Below, in pieces: positions 59,656 through 64,000 of a DNA stretch of 64,000 nt. The DNA comes from Xanthostigma xanthostigma (Eukaryota; Arthropoda; Insecta; Raphidioptera; Raphidiidae): assembly GCA_963575645.1 (NCBI GenBank), contig OY754476.1, forward strand, positions 9,610,001 to 9,674,000, written 5' to 3'. The position numbers and the translations under genes are program-made. The notes under the pieces were generated by a model. It did no database searches. It was not told the DNA's origin and was given only the letters and a program-made list of their open reading frames with translations. The first letter of the stretch is position 1, and the number at the start of each line of letters is the position of its first letter.

Positions 59656-60607
59656 TGTAACGGTTTAGTATCCAGGACAACGGAAAAAAATAATAAGTTG
59701 AGTTGAGGAGAGCATTTTTGATAGAAAGAGGTGTGAGGTTTAAAGTCGGAATAAATATTTGGATAATTGTCTAAGTTTGGTTGTCACAATTCATTAAAGT
59801 GTGAAATTAGTCAATATTATTGGTACCATATTGTAGATGTTCAGATTATAAGCTTGTTTTGTTATTATGGTTGAAACTGTGAAGTGACTTGTATTGTGAA
59901 TATAGTATCTTGTATCTAATATTTGCACGTTCAGTGCGATAAAATTGTGATGAAATTGAAGATAGACAAAAATTTGTTGCGTATTTGAATTTTATAAATT
60001 TGGATGTTGTTTATTGCTCATATAAATTATTTAATTTTGAATACTAGTTAATTTTAAGGATTCAATCTAATGTCATACCAGCGTTGTATTGTTTAACTTA
60101 CACAGCCTTCACTGACAAATGGTTTTACTTCAGTTTCAAATTTACGGGAAAGTTAATTAATTATTATGACATTAGGTTATATTAGATTAATATTTTTCTT
60201 ACGGTGCACCTCTTCAATTCTAATATTAATTAATTTAGAAGATATTGCCTAAACGGTACCTGTGTTACTCATCGATTTTTGATAATTTAAATTTTGTTAA
60301 ATATAGACCTATATTAGTTAATAATTTTTTTATTGATCTTACTCCTGTCTTTTTACTTCAGAATTATTAGGACAGATAATTCCTGAATCATTTATACATT
60401 GTGCACTGTCCTTGGCGCCCTTAAAACATCTTTAAAAGGTCAACAACAAAATTTTCTTCGGGACCTCATATATTGCACTTATTATTATTACTCTGAATAG
60501 ACAGGATAATTTTTTCGTTTTCTTTAATTAGACCCTGCAGTCCTTACGGCCCTCTCTACGACTGGTTTCAGCTGCCGCGCATGACGTTTTCTGAAGGAAT
60601 CGTCATA
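59656..60607 (+). repeat. 3' LTR
   Basis: 952 bp, starts TGTAACGG and ends CGTCATA, followed by GTAT. See the 5' LTR for the single difference. Confidence 0.95.
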
Positions 60608-60650
60608 GTATGTATGTATGTATGTATTATGTATGTATGTATGCATGTAA
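60608..60650. repeat. (GTAT)n microsatellite
   Basis: About nine GTAT units with one interruption. It is the target sequence to the right of the LTR element. Confidence 0.85.
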
Positions 60651-60809
60651 CGGAATCTTTGAGCATAATTTTCACCAATTTCCCGAAGTCTGATTAATTT
60701 GAAACTTTGCATACGTATCAAGGACCGATGACAATGCAATAATTTGATAACAGTTTCCCATTATCCTTATTAGGACCCCCAGGATTAATAAATTCTTTTA
60801 TAGATCCTC

Positions 60810-60980
60810 AAACTAAAAAGTGAAAAATAAATATAGTTTAAAAAAAACTAAAAAACACGCTTTATATCGAACTAAAAAGTAAAAAATAATTTTTTTAAAA
60901 TAAGCTTAAAAAGCGTTGGGCGCTCGATGTACGAAAATGTGGAACAAAGCGCCCCACGCTTTTTAAGCTTATTTTAATTT
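60810..60980. repeat. foldback element, second copy
   Basis: ACACGCTTTATATCGAACTA and the AAAATAAGCTTAAAAAGCG stem match 41528-41777. The stem-loop core is AAGCGTTGGGCGCT...AGCGCCCCACGCTT. The loop (CGATGTACGAAAATGTGGAA) is the reverse complement of the 41-kb copy, and the right arm is shorter. Confidence 0.8.
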
Positions 60981-61423
60981 TATTTAGTATAATATATACA
61001 TAGAAAATATATATAATACATATTTTGGTATATTTCTATATTTTCTAAACTTGAACCTGTATTAATTTAATGCATTTTACCTTTAGTTGCATTATTTCAA
61101 AACGAACACACCATTTAAATGGCATGTACTTACACAAAACTTTGTAAACGTTATTAAACAATGGAATTCATAAATTCACAAATGTTGTACAGTTTTATTA
61201 AAAGTGCGTAGTTAAGGGCACGACGCCCGGGAAAGCTGTTAACACATTGTCTACGCGCTTCGACAGAACATCCGCTAGCTTCACCGTATAATAAAACCAT
61301 GTCTTTTTTTTCAATATTCATAAAGTGTGCTACGTCGTTCTATGAATGTCAAGGCAGAGCAAAATTATGCATTTTATCTTAATTTTACAGCAATTACGTA
61401 ATCACTGACGAAGGTTTGATTTA
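60981..61423. other. no gene seen
   Basis: AT-rich, with a short GC-richer stretch at 61205-61290 (GGGCACGACGCCCGGGAAAG) of unknown nature. Confidence 0.45.
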
Positions 61424-61540
61424 GGCCTAGTTTATATGAGAGGCGTTCAACGCGCGTTGGCCCAACGCGCGTTTACAATTTCTATACAATTGTATAGAAA
61501 CTGTAAACGCGCGTTGAACGCCTCTCATATAAACTAGGCC
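61424..61540. repeat. 117-bp perfect-looking palindromic MITE
   Basis: The arms start GGCCTAGTTTATATGAGAGG. The centre is at about 61487 (CTATACAATTGTATAG). CGCGCGTT boxes occur in both arms. TTA precedes and TAA follows, consistent with a Harbinger-type target. Confidence 0.85.
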
Positions 61541-62187
61541 TAATTCATCTAATTTTTTTTTTTCTTATCGAAAATAAACCTGCCGATTTCTTTAATATTT
61601 AAGGATAGTATTTTTTCTTTTTCTTTTATTGTAAGATGCAAATGAAAAAAAGTCATAATAAAGTAGAAGATTTGGATCTCTTTGACCAATATTCTGAAAG
61701 TTTCGTATTAGAAGTAAAACAATGTCAAGATATTTTCTGTGTAAATAAAAGAATGTTTGTGAAGAAAGTTAACGCATAGGAAAAAGCAAGTTAGTTCGTA
61801 CTATGTTGTATTGATGGAACGAAATAACAATAACAGTTATTTGTAAACTGTTTCTGAAAAAGAACCGGTTCTAAAAAATAACAGTTCTCAAAATTTTACT
61901 AAAAATACGAACCAAAACGACAGTACAGAGGTAGATCCTGTAACTAGTTGGTATTGATTAACAGTTTCAGTATGGGTAAGAGAAAATAATGAATGAAAAT
62001 TACTATATAGTACATTTTTTTAACTTTTCTCCACAAGGGTATATGCAAACAGAATTTTGTTTTGGTTTTTTTTTTTTTGGTATTTTATACGACATCTAGA
62101 TGTTTGCATCAAAATGTTTATCTGTCTGTTTGTATTCGGAGTACCTACTCGAGAACGGCTCGATCAATTTTGGCGTAACTTGGTATA
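61541..62187. other. no gene seen; right part is an interrupted repeat
   Basis: 62080-62187 (CTCGAGAACGGCTCGATCAA, TTTTGGCGTAACTTGGTATA) resembles the interior of common insect Helitron-like repeats and may continue after 62677 (GTACATTAAGCGAAACCGCG). The mariner-like MITE would then have interrupted it. Confidence 0.45.
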
Positions 62188-62675
62188 CAGTGGTACCTCG
62201 ACATACGAGTTTAATTCGTTCCGCAACCTTGCTCGTATCTTGAATTACTCGTATCTCGAAGCAAATTTCCCCATTCAAAACAATTGAACTACCATTAATC
62301 CGTTCCAACTCCCAAAATGTCACCCCAGTTTGAATAATAAAAACGTATTTATAAATGACAAATATTTATTGTACAAAAACGAAAAAGAGAATGTAAAGAA
62401 ATAAATTAGATATCCTCACTGGTCTTTGCCTTTTTCGCTTCATTATTTTCGCTTTCACCTGTAGGCCGTTTAGAAAAAAACATGTCCAAGGAAGTTTGTT
62501 TCTTCCTCCCTCTCAGAATGTTCCGGAAATTTAGTTAGGCAAGTGTCATTAAACCTGCTAAACCGAACTCGTATCTCGAATTTCGCTTGTAACTCAAAGC
62601 AAAAAATCACTCGCTCGCCGGCTCGTATCTCGAAAAACTCGTATGTTTGGGCACTCGTATGTCGAGGTACCATTG
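62188..62675. mobile_element. Tc1/mariner- or pogo-type MITE, 488 bp
   Basis: TIRs CAGTGGTACCTCGACATACG and its near-complement (GTATGTCGAGGTACCATTG). TA duplications lie at 62186-62187 and 62676-62677. CTCGTATCTCGAA is repeated in both subterminal regions. No transposase. Confidence 0.85.
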
Positions 62676-62762
62676 TACTTCCAAGTGGCACCCCAATGTA
62701 CATTATAAGCAATTAATTTATTCGTACATTAAGCGAAACCGCGGGAAAATGTTATATTTCTA

Positions 62763-63179
62763 ATGACAGAAGACAGTTATTTTAAATTGTCACACTTCTT
62801 ACTGGAACAGTTTCGTCAATCACTGTTCCGCAGCGAATGTGACGATCTGTCGATCTTGTCTATTGACAGTAAAATGGTTGAAGTAGGTGCGAGTAAGTGT
62901 CGACTGGTGTCTAACTCTACTATCCACTGTCCAGTGATGCAATGCGTCCCGCAGGAGGCATCACCTTCGAGAACAGGGCATATATGGAGAGTACACCGCC
63001 ACCCCCGAATGTGTCGCATGCGTCCCCCTAAAGTTCGCCTCTTTATGTCATTAATGGAACACGTCAGCAAGATACTATGCTTTGCCTTGCCTTGCCCTAC
63101 TCTTACTTCTCACATAGAAAAACGTTCATTCATGATGCCTGCCAATATACGGATGATTCAATTTCATAATGTATAGCTA
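62763..63179. other. unexplained GC-balanced island with an open frame
   Basis: Composition is more balanced than all surrounding DNA, and an open frame of 137 codons runs on the plus strand (ATG 62763). The minus strand is also open for 84 codons. Neither translation resembles a family I know. The region could hold a 5' exon, a promoter of trh or a neighbour, or a decayed gene. A GGAACAGT...ACTGTTCC inverted pair lies near 62803-62828. Confidence 0.3.
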
Positions 63180-63640
63180 AATTTTATTCATAACTGATAA
63201 TTATCGTGATAATAATAAGAAAAAAATAATAATGCGTTTAACGTTCGTTTCTCCATCTTCCATCTGTCACACTTCCCGTTATTTTCTACATTTTTTAAAC
63301 TTCCACTTAATTAATAGCAATGGGCGAATGAAGGAATTTTAAGACATTAGGATAAGGTAGGCCATGGCCTTGAATAAGGAACTATCTCGATATTTATCTA
63401 GAATTATTGAGAGAAACCGAAAGCCTCAGCAAGATGACCGGTATACAGGAATTTTCGTTTCTCGGTGAGAGGCCGCAGGAAAAAGTTCCAGCCACATCTG
63501 CCCCCGTCGGGATAAAAAAAGATAGATTTATTATATTTCAACTACTTAAAAAAAAGTCTAATTGTAAAGACAAAACAACTATCTTATATTTTTTGTCCAC
63601 ATATCTGCAAATTTTGGAAGTGAAAACTTCTTTAGCGGCG
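63177..63640. other. no gene seen
   Basis: An 89-codon open frame from 63407 ends in the tandem repeat and has no recognisable domain. Confidence 0.45.
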
Positions 63641-63807
63641 TTGTACACTTTTTTAGTAATGGGTAAAAAATGTTAAACTCGCGTCAGAACACGTGACCTG
63701 ATCGAAAAATCGTAAGACGAAAACTTTTGTACACTTTTTTGTAATGGGTAAAAAATGTTAAACTCGCGTCAGGACACGTGACCTGATCGAAAATTCGTAA
63801 GACGTTA
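63641..63807. repeat. 86-bp tandem duplication with CACGTG
   Basis: TTGTACACTTTTTT, GTAATGGGTAAAAAATGTTA and ACTCGCGTCAG(A/G)ACACGTGA occur at 63641 and again at 63727 with few changes. An inverted GAAGTGAAAACTT / AAGTTTTCACTTC pair (about 63618 and 63813) flanks the duplication, so it may sit inside a foldback element. Confidence 0.75.
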
Positions 63808-64000
63808 ATATTCAAGTTTTCACTTCTGCCGGCACTCCCGGAGTGCAACCCGTCTTTTTTTATTATTATTATTTATAATGCTACTTCTCTTAATTATCTA
63901 TTTCTCACCTCTACTATGGTAGGGAAGTATTCGATTAAATTCGAAAGTTTTCTTTTCGGGATTATAGATGTTCACGTTTTGACACCAGAGGAATCATTTA
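63808..64000. other. window end, nothing recognised
   Basis: Contains the right inverted arm mentioned above and a (TTA)n tract. Confidence 0.5.

Larger units (their letters stand above)
53966..60607 (+). mobile_element. complete Ty3/gypsy LTR retrotransposon, 6642 bp
   Basis: 952-bp LTRs (53966-54917, 59656-60607) and target duplication GTAT (53962-53965, 60608-60611). It has a tRNA-Lys-type primer site, gag, pol in the -1 frame and a polypurine tract. Pol order is protease, reverse transcriptase, RNase H, integrase, which defines Ty3/gypsy. No env-like frame follows pol. The RT and lack of env suggest an Osvaldo/Ulysses-like insect lineage, but that is only an impression. Near-identical LTRs and intact frames say the insertion is recent. 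Its codon use and composition differ from the AT-rich surroundings. Confidence 0.95.

Noticed and set aside
53966-60607. LTR ends of the form TG...CA ending two or more bases earlier
   Set aside because: The two LTRs agree up to CGTCATA and the flanking GTAT duplication fits only this border.
46864-64000. The missing N-terminal trh exon
   Set aside because: I scanned the minus strand for a Met-led exon ending with two bases of a split codon and a donor. Nothing convincing was found, so it is probably outside the window or too short or divergent to see.

Overview
The window is animal nuclear DNA, AT-rich and packed with transposon remnants. An insect is the best guess. The only cellular gene I can support is the bHLH-PAS transcription factor trachealess (trh), on the minus strand. 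Its protein matches insect Trachealess closely through the bHLH and both PAS domains. Non-autonomous Helitrons, hAT, PIF/Harbinger-type and foldback elements also fit an insect. Lepidoptera is plausible, but I cannot settle the order.

Layout. 1-6981 is the 3' flank of trh, with a palindromic MITE, a member of the MITE-A family, a nested TA-flanked MITE and a hAT MITE with a perfect 8-bp target duplication. 6982-46863 holds ten trh exons with consistent splice sites and phases, giving 900 codons to the stop; the N-terminal exon(s) were not found. The largest intron (21195-46627, about 25.4 kb) holds most of the mobile DNA. This includes two ~715-bp Helitron-like elements carrying a tRNA-Lys-like sequence, an internally deleted Harbinger element that keeps the N-termini of both its proteins, several hAT elements, and an unusual 21-bp tandem array open on both strands. 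Another intron (11145-19050) holds a ~2.7-kb satellite-like array with a 967-bp higher-order repeat.

46864-53965 is further repeat-rich DNA upstream of the bHLH exon. 53966-60607 is a complete, very young Ty3/gypsy LTR retrotransposon. Its LTRs are 952 bp each and differ at one site by eye, the TSD is GTAT, the PBS is tRNA-Lys type, and a polypurine tract precedes the 3' LTR. gag and pol are intact, and pol lies in the -1 frame behind a textbook G GGA AAC slippery site and a candidate hairpin. 60608-64000 has foldback and TA-flanked MITEs, a short unexplained island with balanced base composition, and an 86-bp tandem duplication containing CACGTG.

Trh with its partner Tango (ARNT) binds a TACGTG-type site. 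All five MITE-A copies contain TACGTG, and so does a CpG-rich island in the 8-kb intron. The transposon load therefore also adds candidate Trh-binding sites to the trh locus itself; this last point is inference. Apart from the LTR element, most gaps between repeats show no recognisable coding signal.
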